From Fragilariopsis cylindrus CCMP1102 (Eukaryota > Bacillariophyta > Bacillariophyceae > Bacillariales > Bacillariaceae), in NCBI GenBank assembly GCA_900095095.1, contig FMBT01000313.1:248001-312000 (forward strand): a DNA stretch of 64,000 nucleotides. Reading direction: 5' to 3'. Below, piece by piece: positions 54,584-64,000 of the stretch (position 1 is the stretch's first letter; every line of letters begins with the position of its first letter). The notes below the pieces were generated by a model. It had not been told where the DNA came from. It did not search any database and was given only the letters and a program-made list of their open reading frames with translations. Made by a program: the position numbers and the translations under genes.

Positions 54584-55221
54584 TATGTATACACATATTT
54601 ACGGTACTATCAAATAGATTTTGTTATTACTTACTCTAATCAACGTGTTTGTTGCTCTCGTGATAACAACGTTTTTGTACTGCAAAAGTGCGATACCGTA
54701 GTTTCGTGTGATATTATTGTTCCTTCAAACATATTCACATGATAATCATGTGCATCAAAACTTGATTGATTCATTCCCAACAACTGCTGTATATTTTGTT
54801 GTCCGCAGGGTCATGCTCAATGGAACTTATGAACGTTCAAACGTGCTTCGCCTTGACACTTATATACTACATACAGTAGGAACTGTAATGATCGACGTTT
54901 CGATGATTTACCGTAACTAACTTAGTGTATCACAAAAAGATGATATCAGATAGGCATCATAGATGTGTCACGATCGACGACGGGTGACGATCGACGACGG
55001 GTGACGATCGAGGAAAGTATGTAATGTTGCAGTTTATACCACAGTGTAATCATTGCTGAACGCCATGACGACATGCCGATAAGTTGAAAATAATTACATG
55101 TTGTTATATTCTACTGTACTTGACACGTAGAATAATTAATTGCCAAGGCCTTCACAGAAAGAAAAGACGAGGAGGATCTGAGAAAAGAATACTCTACTTA
55201 TTGTTACTGGTAGTTTTAACA
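54500..55221. other. Intergenic with TA run and GACGATCGACGACGGGT repeat
   Basis: TA dinucleotide run at about 54550-54582 right after the MerC-like gene. At 54968-55012 a 17-bp unit (ACGATCGACGACGGGTG) is repeated two and a half times. No gene seen. Confidence 0.6.
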
Positions 55222-56643
55222 ATGAATCGTCTACCAGAAATGTCGAGAAAGATCCTGATGAAGATCAACGATAAAAACAGCAGTAGCAGTGATAACAATA
55301 ACAATAACAATAACAAGAGTAGTGATGGATACCAACAACAGTGTTTCAACGTGGATGATTTTCAAATCCTTGCGAAGAAACGATTGACACCAGATTTATA
55401 CGACTACTTAGCCTCAGGATCAGACGATGAACAAACTCTATTAGAAAATAGTCGAGCATTTAAAAGGTGGTACTTACGTCCGCGTGTACTTCGACCGGTT
55501 GGGAATGTTAACACTCGTACTGTGTTACGATTCGGTGGTAATGGTAGTAGTAGTAGTAGTAGTCGTCGTCACTATTACGAATATCCAGTCGCGATGCCGA
55601 TATTTGTCAGTCCTGCTGGAGTACATGCACTTTGTGACGATGAAGGAGAATGTGCTACCGTTCGTGCCTGTGCCAATGCATCAATTCTATTTGGTCTATC
55701 ACAACATAGTACAAGGTCCATCGAAGAAGTGGCAGAAGCATCCTCATCCTCATCATCGAGATCATCATCAACATCGTCGTTAAATTTTTATCAAGCTTAT
55801 ATTCTAAAAGATCGAACACGGACCCTGTTGTTACTACGTCGAGCTCTTCGTGCTGGATATAAAGGAATATTTCTGACAGTAGATAGTGTACGGTTCGGAT
55901 ATCGTGAATGCGATGCACGAAATGGATTTAATGCATTGCCACCACCACATCGACTAGTGAATTACGATTACGATTACGACAATGATAGTGAATATAGTCC
56001 TACTACTGCTACCATCGATGAATCCGACGGCTCCTGTACCGGTGTTACTTTGGACCGAACATATAATAGCCAGGAAAAACAATCTTGGGACCAAAATAGT
56101 GAACAGATGTTCGAACAAAATGTTTCGTGGGAAGACGTTGCATGGATTAAGGAAGAACTGAAAGAACAAGGGAAAGAAATACCTCTCGTCGTCAAGGGTA
56201 TTATGACTGCAGAAGACGCTGTATTGGCCGTACAGGCAGGAGCAGATGTTATCATGGTATCGAATCATGGTGGAAGACAGTTGGATGGCTGCATGGCGAC
56301 GATCGATGTGTTACCGGAGATTGTTAGGGCTGTAAACAGTATTGTCCCGATTTGGTTAGATGGTGGTATTCGTCGAGGCACAGATGTATTGAAAGCTTTG
56401 GCACTAGGTGCGTCCGCTGTTGGGATTGGAAAGCCCGTATTTTTTTCGCTTGGCGTAGGTGGAGAAGGTGCTGTTTCCTATATGTTACGCCTGCTACAAA
56501 CCGAATTGGAGGCTGCAATGGCTATCTGTGGAATCGAACGGATTGAGGATATCAAACCAACCCATGTGACAAGACATCCCTTGTATGATGGGATGTCGTT
56601 TCGAGAATCGTCGATAGAGACAGTTCTTCGATCGTCTCTTTAA
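55222..56643 (+). CDS. FMN-dependent alpha-hydroxy-acid oxidase (glycolate/lactate oxidase family)
   Basis: 473 aa from ATG 55222; the frame is open further upstream but without an ATG. TIM-barrel flavoenzyme oxidising glycolate, lactate or related 2-hydroxy acids, in peroxisome or mitochondrion. Visible hallmarks: NVDDFQILAKKRLTPDLYDYLASGSDDE at the start (only key residues counted), FKRWYLRPRVLRPV, VAMPIFVSPAG, LTVDSVRFGYRE, LVVKGIMTAEDAVLAVQAGA, active-site His in VSNHGGRQLDG, and FMN phosphate site WLDGGIRRGTDVLKALALGA with IGKPVF. Two inserts, Ser-rich and Asp/Tyr-rich, lengthen it beyond the usual 360-380. Ends in SSL, close to a peroxisomal SKL-type signal but not a match that can be relied on. 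Confidence 0.92.
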   Translation: MNRLPEMSRKILMKINDKNSSSSDNNNNNNNKSSDGYQQQCFNVDDFQILAKKRLTPDLYDYLASGSDDEQTLLENSRAFKRWYLRPRVLRPVGNVNTRTVLRFGGNGSSSSSSRRHYYEYPVAMPIFVSPAGVHALCDDEGECATVRACANASILFGLSQHSTRSIEEVAEASSSSSSRSSSTSSLNFYQAYILKDRTRTLLLLRRALRAGYKGIFLTVDSVRFGYRECDARNGFNALPPPHRLVNYDYDYDNDSEYSPTTATIDESDGSCTGVTLDRTYNSQEKQSWDQNSEQMFEQNVSWEDVAWIKEELKEQGKEIPLVVKGIMTAEDAVLAVQAGADVIMVSNHGGRQLDGCMATIDVLPEIVRAVNSIVPIWLDGGIRRGTDVLKALALGASAVGIGKPVFFSLGVGGEGAVSYMLRLLQTELEAAMAICGIERIEDIKPTHVTRHPLYDGMSFRESSIETVLRSSL

Positions 56644-56944
56644 GCCAAATAATCCCACACGTATACTCTATTTAGAAACGATTCGACGTTCTGATAATCC
56701 AACTGAACGTCCATCAAAGAATCCCACAATGAATCCGACCGAACGTCCATCAAAGAATCCCACAATGAATCCAGCTAACAAGCCAACTGAAGAGCAGTTT
56801 CCAGCTAATGGTGCTGGACTAACACTAGAACCTACTCGTGACACACATACGCAAGATCTAATCAAGATTGAAGACGACGAGGATATCAGTGAAGCCGAAA
56901 GCATCAGTCTAAGTTCCTCATCAAAACGTAGTTCGTTTCTTTAA
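56644..56944 (+). pseudogene. Pro-Thr repeat scrap of a secreted protein
   Basis: A frame open from before 56644 to TAA at 56942-56944 encodes two copies of a 12-residue unit NPTERPSKNPTM (36-bp DNA repeat at 56705-56740 and 56741-56776), then a short acidic and Ser-rich end. Such Pro-Thr linkers are parts of secreted diatom proteins, as in the oxidase at the left edge. No start, signal peptide or domain accompanies it; it may be a relic or a last exon. It is in another frame from the oxidase upstream. Confidence 0.4.
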
Positions 56945-59900
56945 TTGATTTGTTTATTTATAATATGTATTAATCTATGGTATTATCAAATAAAAAATGA
57001 TTCTTCGAACCGCGCTTTTTATAGGTCTTGTCTGGTGATGATATGCGTCGGTCGGTATGATGTATTCCTATTAACAAGACTACATTCTTTCTCTAATCAA
57101 AGAGAAACTTGATCATTTTTTGTCTTCAACATTCTCACACATAATTCTGTATTATTGTATACGCTATAATTAGTGCATATTATGTATACTATAGCTACCA
57201 TATACATACATGATATAATCTCCATGTCACAGTGCAATCAATCAATCAGCACTGGAGGTCTGCTAACTACAACAGAAGTGAAATCATCATTGTTGGCATG
57301 TGGCAGCTACAGCTGAGCACATTAGTTTAGTGTGTCCAGCCATCAAATATGCATGTCTGCCTCCAATGTGTTTTGAATCTATAGCATGAGTGTGTTAGTG
57401 TGTATTGATTTTTTCATGTGCCATTTTGTGTAACAGTTAGTAGTAGCCTATAAAGTAGAGTTCAGCAAATGATTTAACCATACCAGCACAAACTAGGCAT
57501 AGCCAACAGTCAAAGTTCAGAAAATATTGTATCATGGTGTAGCATCTGTAAAAGTCTTGCAAGATAAAGGCATATGACAGCTCTTTGGGATGTCCTGGTA
57601 ATCTTTCTTCCGAGCTTACTCCTTTGAAACCTGTCAGCAGATTATTCAATGCTTGTAGGTAAGCCTTCGATTGATGCTGTGTTGCAACAGGTAAACTTCT
57701 CCTGGTGTTGGTCATGTGGTAACACCATGGAAGGATGGTAACAGTGGCACCCGGATTGGTATCTGCTGCTACTGTCATTCCTCCTGATAAGGTTGCTGTA
57801 TCCATGATGAGGTGCAACTTTCCTTATATGGGCTCTTATATATCCTGGCATGAGATCAGGTCTTTTGTTATTGGTAGTTCCACTTTTCTGCTGGCTGTAA
57901 AAGTTGGTCCTCCATTGACCATGTCAACTTCTTCCATCTGATATGGTAAATCATTGAGGTGTGCCTCGCTCAATTCTACATTTTGGTGAGATAATTCCAT
58001 CTTGTTGTTGCTTTTCTGGTGCTCTGGTGCTTACCTTGCTATTTTCCTCTCAATCGGCTTGTTGTTGCTATTTCACAATGTGACAGTGCCTGTTGCCTAC
58101 CTGTTACTCTTGTTGTTGCTGTTGCTGCTGTTTGATTATTATCCTCTTTCTTAAGACCTCTGTACTTGACTATTGGCATGCCTATTTATTACAATATAAG
58201 AGATATTGCTGTCTTTGTTGTTTGGTTTGTGCTTTCATAGTTTTGATAGTCCGGCTCATGGAACTTTGTGTGTTGTGATGCTCAAAGGGGTCAAAAGAAC
58301 AGAAGAGACCTGCTGAGATTTGATCTATATGGCTTGTCAATTAGGTAGAACAGTCTAGCGAAGAGGGGTAAAGACTGTAGATGTTGATGGTCAACCATGT
58401 GGTGATTTGTTGTTTGTATTACACCAACAAACAGGTATGTTCTTCATCAGCTAGTGGATAACATACTTTGATATGGTAGTCCAGTTTGCACATGGTATGC
58501 ATGCAGTGACACCAGTGACACCAGTGACACCAGTATCATGTACAAGCCAGGTGATCTGCTATTTGTGTATGGGACAGAAATAGTGGCATCACCACTCTTG
58601 CGCTGTGTAGTGACCCATCATCCTGTTGTTCTGTGGAGGGATCCATTCAAAGGATAGAATGGGCCACAAACATATTTCATATTCATGTGATTGATACTCC
58701 TTACCTGAGAGTGCAGCTCTATAGCTAGAAATTGCTTGTGATGACATGGTCAAGTTAACAACTATCTATATTCAATCAATCAAGAAATCAATCAGTGCAA
58801 ATGCACATGATGGGTTCCTAGATCCCCCCCCCCCCCCCCATTCATTGTGCTGCTAGCTGTTGAGATCCTCACTAATAGTGGGCGCAATTACCTGACCAAA
58901 TCCTACTACTATTAAGAACCCCAAATACGATAGCCTCAAGTTGAACTAGTGAGCAAGACAACCTTGCAAGCCACAATCTATGTTCACATCATAATAGAAT
59001 GAATGGACAGAAATAAGATCCCAAAAAGCAACCAATTTATTAACCTATTATTATTTTATATTAGCAGCTGCCTCTTTCCTCCTCATAGCCTTAGAAAGGC
59101 TGGCAGGTCAATTGTAGACCTGCCACTGTTCTACACTACTACACTACTACACTGTAAACAACCGGCCCAACTCGACAAAGTGACAGGGGACACATCATTA
59201 TCAAACATCAGACATGCAACAAACCAAATGGCACAAATTCTAACACTCCAACTTAAATGATATAGAAGAAACAACAGGGTGTGTATATGCATGGATAGTA
59301 CTAGAAAATGATGTATGGCTACAGGAAGATGGCATAACAACAATTGTAACAAATCCAAGTAAACCAAAGGACTTCACCGGAGAAACAGATGCAGAAATGT
59401 TCTCAAACACAAAGAACTAGCAAGACAATACATGTGTTGGTAAAGGAGAACCAGTCATTTTCAAATTTTGCGTCTGCACCAGTACGGCATCTCAAATGAA
59501 CATTATATGAAGGAAAAAGCACCTATCAGTAAACGGTATGTACAGAATGCAGTATATGTAATGTGCTATCTATTATCCATTTTATAACGCTTTACTTGTT
59601 GGTGCAGAGAGATTTAGTTGTGTTGAATTGGATCTGAAAAATATGAAGGATTTTCTTATTATACAATGTTGCTATGATAGACATCATCAATAAACAAATG
59701 CTGGCATTAGATCTTGCTAGCAGTTATATTTGCGTATTGAACTCAAACATTGAAGGGGGCCTTGACACACAGTAGTGATGAGAGAGAATGGTGCGGGAAA
59801 GAGAGAGTGTGGTGGCGAGCTTTGTTGATAGTTGTCTAGCTTTTAAACAAACAAGATGCAAGAGGATGAGAATAAGGCATGGAGTCTGCCAAGCATTAAA

Positions 59901-60452
59901 AACACAACTGTGATGGTAACACCATTTATTGCTGCAATTCATTATCTCATTTTATTCCAATTTCATTCCTTCTCTTAGTTAGATGACTGTTGTTGTTATG
60001 TTGGCGGTTGTTGTTTTATGTTGTTCTAGCTAGTGCTTCTTCAATGTGCGGTGCATCAGCAACTACCATATACATTATTTGCTTGCTTATTGTCTACTTG
60101 CTGAGAGGTTGTAGAGATGCTGAGCTATCATGTTCGAAAATAGGCTAGATTTGTTTGTTGGTACTAAATAATGCATATGAATAGGAAGAAGGGGGCCGTA
60201 TCTATCACCGCCCCTTTTTTATAAAATCTTATGATCGAGATGGATGGGACAAACCAAAATCTGGAATAATCTTAACGGATCCCACGATATCGAAATGACA
60301 ACACCAGGTACCCACTTTCAGCGATACCGCCACCATTCTGACGCATTTTGTTTTTGTTGCTGTTGTTGTTGCTACTCTCATTAATTTCGAGTTTAGAACA
60401 AAGATAGATCCTTACATTCGCCTTTTATTATTATAGGGACGAAGACAACAAC
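56945..60452. other. Gene-poor stretch with decayed coding scraps
   Basis: 3.5 kb with fewer codon-type repeats than the rest of the window. Coding-like pieces: minus strand 57817-57437 (GMTVAADTNPGATVTILPW, LTGFKGVSSEERLPGHPKEL); plus strand 58362-58444 (RGVKTVDVDGQPCGDLLFVL); plus strand 59262-59430 (CVYAWIVLENDVWLQEDGI, NPSKPKDFTGETDAEMF). None continues into a full frame and no family is recognised. Simple runs: GTGACACCA at 58508-58532, 16 C at 58824-58839, TACTACAC at 59133-59155. An old mobile element or dead gene cluster is a guess. Confidence 0.4.
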
Positions 60453-61051
60453 ATGTCAAGCCTACCATCATCTTCCAGCGAACGTAAGGCAGCAGATGCA
60501 CAGGCGATTATTGACGAGTTACCAAATCTTCGACGGTCAACATTAAAAGCCATTGCAACATCAGCCCTACGTTCGTCCAATGAAGCAGTTTGGGCAGCAG
60601 AAAAAGTCTTAAAACAAAAAAGGAAGGTGGCGAAAGCTTTAAAACAACATTGTCTACGATGTCACGAAGATTTTGATCCTGAAGATCCGTCGGATTGCAA
60701 GATGGAAGAACACGATGAAGAGAATGGAATGGTCGAATCGGGTAGATCTGGACGCCTTTATTTATACCCATGCTGTTTCAAGAGTCATGGAAGTGACGAT
60801 TATTGTTGGGTCGGATCGCATGTCACGGATGGATCGGAATTTTCGACCAAGGAGAAAAACACTGGTGCAGCGAAGTTGACGATGAAAACTACTGGGAAGA
60901 TAGGGAAGTTGCTTTAAAATGGAAGAAATTTCAAAAACAACAACAATGCAAACAAGCTCAACAGTCGATTGCGTGTTTTGAATGCGCCCATGACGAAGAT
61001 TATCTGTGCGTGACTTGTTGCGTCTGTGGAAATGCAGAAGAAGCTCTATAG
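60453..61051 (+). pseudogene. Cys/His-rich zinc-binding-like protein with one frameshift
   Basis: ATG 60453 opens a helical N-terminus (AAEKVLKQKRKVAKALKQ), then CLRCHEDFDPE, CKMEEHDEE, YPCCFKS and YCWVGSH, an ordered Cys/His set like a zinc-binding fold. At TTTT 60840-60843 the frame leads to a stop at 60917, while the minus-one frame continues convincingly as FDQGEKHWCSEVDDENYW, KWKKFQKQQQ and CFECAHDEDYLCVTCCVCG to TAG at 61049-61051. A fifth T in the run would give one continuous protein. The cause may be a real mutation, a homopolymer sequencing error, or minus-one frameshifting on the T run. The last module looks like a second zinc site. Family not named. Confidence 0.65.
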
Positions 61052-61592
61052 GGAAATATATAAATATATATATATTCAGTTCCTATACACGGTACATTCT
61101 GACAACCTTGGTGCGAGCAGTGATAACGTTCATACGAACGAATGAATTACTACAACTGCAATCGAATGAAGGCGGCACTCTATTAAAAATAGGTTTCCAG
61201 AATCACTGTACGAGTAGACCATAATTAAAACAAATGGATTTAAGAAAGGACTGTTGGATTGATTTGATTCGATTATCTATAAGCTTCCTAACCGCATCGG
61301 GATCAGCTATACGGATGATTGGAATCACCGTTTTTAACCTCTTCGTCATCGTCAATACAGATGATCGGAATCAATCGCTAAGTTTTGGTCATCGTCTTTG
61401 TCTGCTTTCTTGTCTGACATCCTTATTTACTACTGTTATTATCGTCGTCGTCGTACCGAATACTGAATTTTCATATTAGATTGGCCATACCTCCTACAGT
61501 AATACACTAGATCTTCGTCTCGTCGAGCGTCGAGCTTTTTTGAATTAACGTTTAATATATTATTATTATTATTATTCTATCTATCTATCTTA
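61052..61592. other. Intergenic, weak coding-like pieces
   Basis: Plus strand 61234-61479 is open (81 codons) and the minus strand has MTKRLKTVIPIIRIADPDAV near 61360-61300, but neither has supporting context. Treated as spacer. Confidence 0.4.
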
Positions 61593-62846
61593 TCAAGAAC
61601 CAGGAACGCAAACTATTTTACCAACACAGGAACAATCCTTGATCTTATCGAGTCCTTGTTGAAAACAACTGAGGGGAATTGTTGAATCAATGACGGTACA
61701 TAATTTTCCTTCACCAACATACGATACAGCTTCTTTCAAATCTTCTAATGTTGCACCGACTGATCCAATTATAGACTGTTCGTAGACGATCATGGGTAAA
61801 GGATGGCATCTTTTTTCAACATGTAGGAAATCAAAAAACGGATGAGAGGAAAGATATCATATAAGGGGATGATTCCAATGCACCAGAACAACAAAACAGA
61901 AAAAATACTTATAAAAACGAAGAAGAAGTACCAAAAAAAGGATGAATGACCTGACGTACCTAAAATCATGCTGATCTCCAGCATGGTATCCAACTAAAAC
62001 TAGTCTGCCTCTTTTCCCTAATGCACCAGCCCATCCAACGCAGGCATCCATGGTTTCTCTTCGTCCGACACATTCAAAGATCACATCCACTCCCTTTCCA
62101 TCTGTCATTTCACGTACAGTAGCAGCAACTGTAGAAGGATCGCAAGTTCCATCAATCACATGAGTCGCACCTAATTCCAGTGCCTTCTTCCGTTTCGATT
62201 CACTTCGTGTGACGACAATTATTTGTGATATTCCATAGACGTTCTTCATTAATTGCACTAAACCAAATCCAACACCATTACAACCATAAATCAATACAGT
62301 TTTATCTATATCTGTACCATCATTACTATTATTATTCACATTCCCCATCTTGGCTGCATGTACGGCAGTTGTGACACCACAACCAATGGGAGCAGCATCA
62401 ATAAATGAGACATGATCCGGTAGTACTAGAGCATTTTTGGAGGGTGTCACAATATATTCCGCAAGACCACCATCTGCAATAAATCCATATTCCGCCCTTA
62501 ATGCATCACATATTTGCACTTCACCTTTGGTGCACCATCGACAGGAACCACATCCATCATAATAATAGACGATGACACGTTCACCAACACGACTCTTCTT
62601 CTCTGATTCTGTAGTATTATGATGTGTTATAATACCAACACACTCATGACCTAACGTCATTGGTTTGACACCAAGATTTAAGGTCCCATCGGCAAAATGT
62701 AATTCTGTATGACATAATGATGTTGCTTTGATCTCCACAATCACATCCTCCGATGATAAATTTTTCGGTTCCGGTTTTGGTACCTTTTCAAAAGTAAGTG
62801 GTACATCTGGTCCATGATAACGAACCGCATCCATCATCGTCGTCAT
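61593..62846 (-). CDS. Zinc-dependent alcohol dehydrogenase (MDR family), two exons
   Basis: Exon 1 62846-61960, exon 2 61809-61593 (GTACGT donor, AAAAAAG acceptor), joined in HDFRCHPLPMI; 1,104 nt, 367 aa. Catalytic zinc ligands: Cys in TSLCHTELHF, His-Glu in LGHECVGI, and a later Cys in PIGCGVTTAVHAA. Structural zinc: four cysteines in GCGSCRWCTKGEVQIC. Rossmann motif in VLIYGCNGVGFGLVQL; VTRSESKRKKALELGA follows, where Arg/Ser at the ribose position leaves NAD or NADP open. Oxidises or reduces alcohols/aldehydes in the cytosol. If the intron is not removed, the frame ends after a short hydrophobic tail. Close to quinone/alcohol dehydrogenases of bacteria and fungi; exact substrate unknown. 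Confidence 0.92.
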
Positions 62847-63400
62847 TATTACTATTTAGTAGTATATGTACAGAAAATATATAGAACAGAGGATTCGATT
62901 ATTTCCTGGCGGTACGTACTAGACTTATGAATCGAAGGATGATTGGATGAATGAGAGGATGCTGAATGATGAATGAATGAATGTCTCAAATCGATTGATT
63001 CAAAGAAGAAGCAATCTTAATTTCTGACCCGATAGCAAAGATTTTTTGTTCTGGACCGCTCAACTATTTTAATATAAGACTTATTAAGTACCAAGTCATG
63101 ATTCTTCCGCAGGCTTCGAATTTTGCTACAGTACAGAACGCAGAATTGCTCTATGACGATGATAGCGGATACTGATCCTTAATTCTCATCATTAATCAGT
63201 CAATCAAAAGCAGACGAATAGGTCAAGTGGGGAATCGAATCTGCTATTGATAACAAAAGATAGAATAGGACAGAATATAATCGACCAATACACCAACCTT
63301 AAAAATACAGGGAGGTTATCAATTATTCTATCTCAGTTATATATTACTGAAACAAAAAATAAAATAATCGAAAAATTAAAGTCCGCTAAAGCAGTATAGG
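62847..63400. other. Divergent promoter region
   Basis: Spacer between the dehydrogenase and the gene at the right edge; GAATGAATG-type runs near 62940-62990, no gene seen. Confidence 0.5.
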
Positions 63401-64000
63401 ATGAGTGGATTTTTACCAGATTTAGCGAACTGGGCACTGCGGGGTGGTGCTGGTGCTGGTGACAACGCCGATAATAATGATAATGATAATGACAATGCAG
63501 GTGAAGGGACAGCATTAGCTGCTGCACCAGAACCAGCCATTACCGAAGCCGATATGCGAGAACGTCGTTTGGCTAGAATGGAAGCCATGCAAAAACGGCA
63601 ACAGGAGGCACAAGCACAAGCACAACAAGATCCTCAACCGATGGAAGTCGATACAGACACGAAACTTTCCTCTACTACCGCCGCAACAACGGCGACACCG
63701 ATGGAAATGGATTCGTCTCCGCCGGTGACGAAAAAGGCCAAGGGTGAGTCTGTCCAAACAACAACAACCGCCACCGCCACTGCTGCTACTGCTACTGCTG
63801 CTATTGCAACTACGTCCACCAGCGTCAAAGCCGCCAAAACCAAAATGAAATCGACTACTCCTATTGATCCCGCTCGGAAGATTCAACGTAAAAAAGAACT
63901 GTTGATTAAAAAAGTTCTGAATGTCACGATTTATAATCGACAACATCGTGATTCCGCTTGTCTTCATCTTGATTTAGGTCTGGATGAAAATAATAATGCC
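63401..64000 (+). CDS. Probable E4 ubiquitin-conjugation factor (UFD2/UBE4-like), N-terminus, runs off the window
   Basis: ATG 63401 opens a frame that stays open to the window end (200 codons). It starts SGFLPDLANWALRGGAGAGD, then EADMRERRLARMEAMQKRQ, a Met/Arg/Leu helix like the N-terminus of E4 factors. A Thr/Ala-rich linker with PVTKKAKG (possible nuclear signal) follows, then DPARKIQRKKELLIKKVLNV leading into what would be the conserved core (NRQHRDSACLHLDLG). UFD2-type E4s extend ubiquitin chains through a C-terminal U-box, which would lie outside the window. The call rests on N-terminal similarity only. Confidence 0.45.
   Translation, partial: MSGFLPDLANWALRGGAGAGDNADNNDNDNDNAGEGTALAAAPEPAITEADMRERRLARMEAMQKRQQEAQAQAQQDPQPMEVDTDTKLSSTTAATTATPMEMDSSPPVTKKAKGESVQTTTTATATAATATAAIATTSTSVKAAKTKMKSTTPIDPARKIQRKKELLIKKVLNVTIYNRQHRDSACLHLDLGLDENNNA

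Noticed and set aside
61234-61479. 81-codon open frame between the zinc-binding-like gene and the dehydrogenase
   Set aside because: No family likeness; the opposite strand is equally coding-like in pieces, so neither is supported.

Overview
The window looks like nuclear DNA of a photosynthetic stramenopile, most likely a diatom. The reasons are Pro-Thr-rich linkers and a Lys/Cys-rich C-terminal module on a secreted multicopper oxidase, a DUF6824 protein, a Copia reverse-transcriptase scrap of the diatom type (RQADD instead of YVDD), an N-terminal leader with an ALAF-type site on a MerC-like protein, short GT-AG introns, and AT-rich DNA full of Ser/Asn/Asp/Gln codon runs. No prokaryotic operon structure is seen. 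Assignments come from reading translations and motifs by eye; no search was run.

Layout. 1-5.5 kb: the 3' part of a secreted multicopper oxidase, a stray copy of part of its C-terminal domain, and a large type I membrane protein. 5.5-15.4 kb: a four-helix membrane protein, a Copia fossil scrap, two small tandem membrane paralogues ending in the same RRNSM tail, a MYB/SANT gene with two internal stops, a DUF6824 protein, and a small-TIM chaperone with an unusual cysteine pattern. 15.4-23.2 kb: a host membrane-protein gene split by a complete-looking 6,681-bp DNA transposon with 68-bp terminal inverted repeats and TA duplications. It carries a 1,327-aa DD35D transposase and a divergent accessory gene. 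23.8-36.8 kb: a TPR-like protein plus a relic of a paralogue, a broken Cys-rich secreted protein, a 4-TM protein, an MFS transporter, and a membrane-anchored carbon-nitrogen hydrolase.

37.1-43.5 kb holds what looks like a second mobile element. A five-exon gene encodes a tyrosine recombinase (R, K, QxxR, H, Y in order, Crypton-like). Two small genes lie upstream of it, with a cluster of CGAGT motifs, a ~100-bp tandem repeat array and a 22-bp inverted repeat in the flanks. 44-64 kb is ordinary gene-rich DNA: aspartyl aminopeptidase, VWA protein, HAT/TPR protein, XPF/SHOC1-like protein, MerC-like protein, alpha-hydroxy-acid oxidase, a frameshifted zinc-binding protein, a zinc alcohol dehydrogenase and the start of a probable E4 ubiquitin ligase. 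It is broken by a 3.5-kb gene-poor stretch (57-60.4 kb) with decayed coding scraps.

The most notable signals are (1) the transposon whose precise removal, leaving one TA, restores a 362-codon host reading frame; (2) the spliced tyrosine-recombinase element; (3) loss of exactly the outer disulfide pair in the small TIM; and (4) the shared C-terminal tail of the tandem membrane paralogues. Where introns are proposed, exon lengths were summed and give an intact frame.
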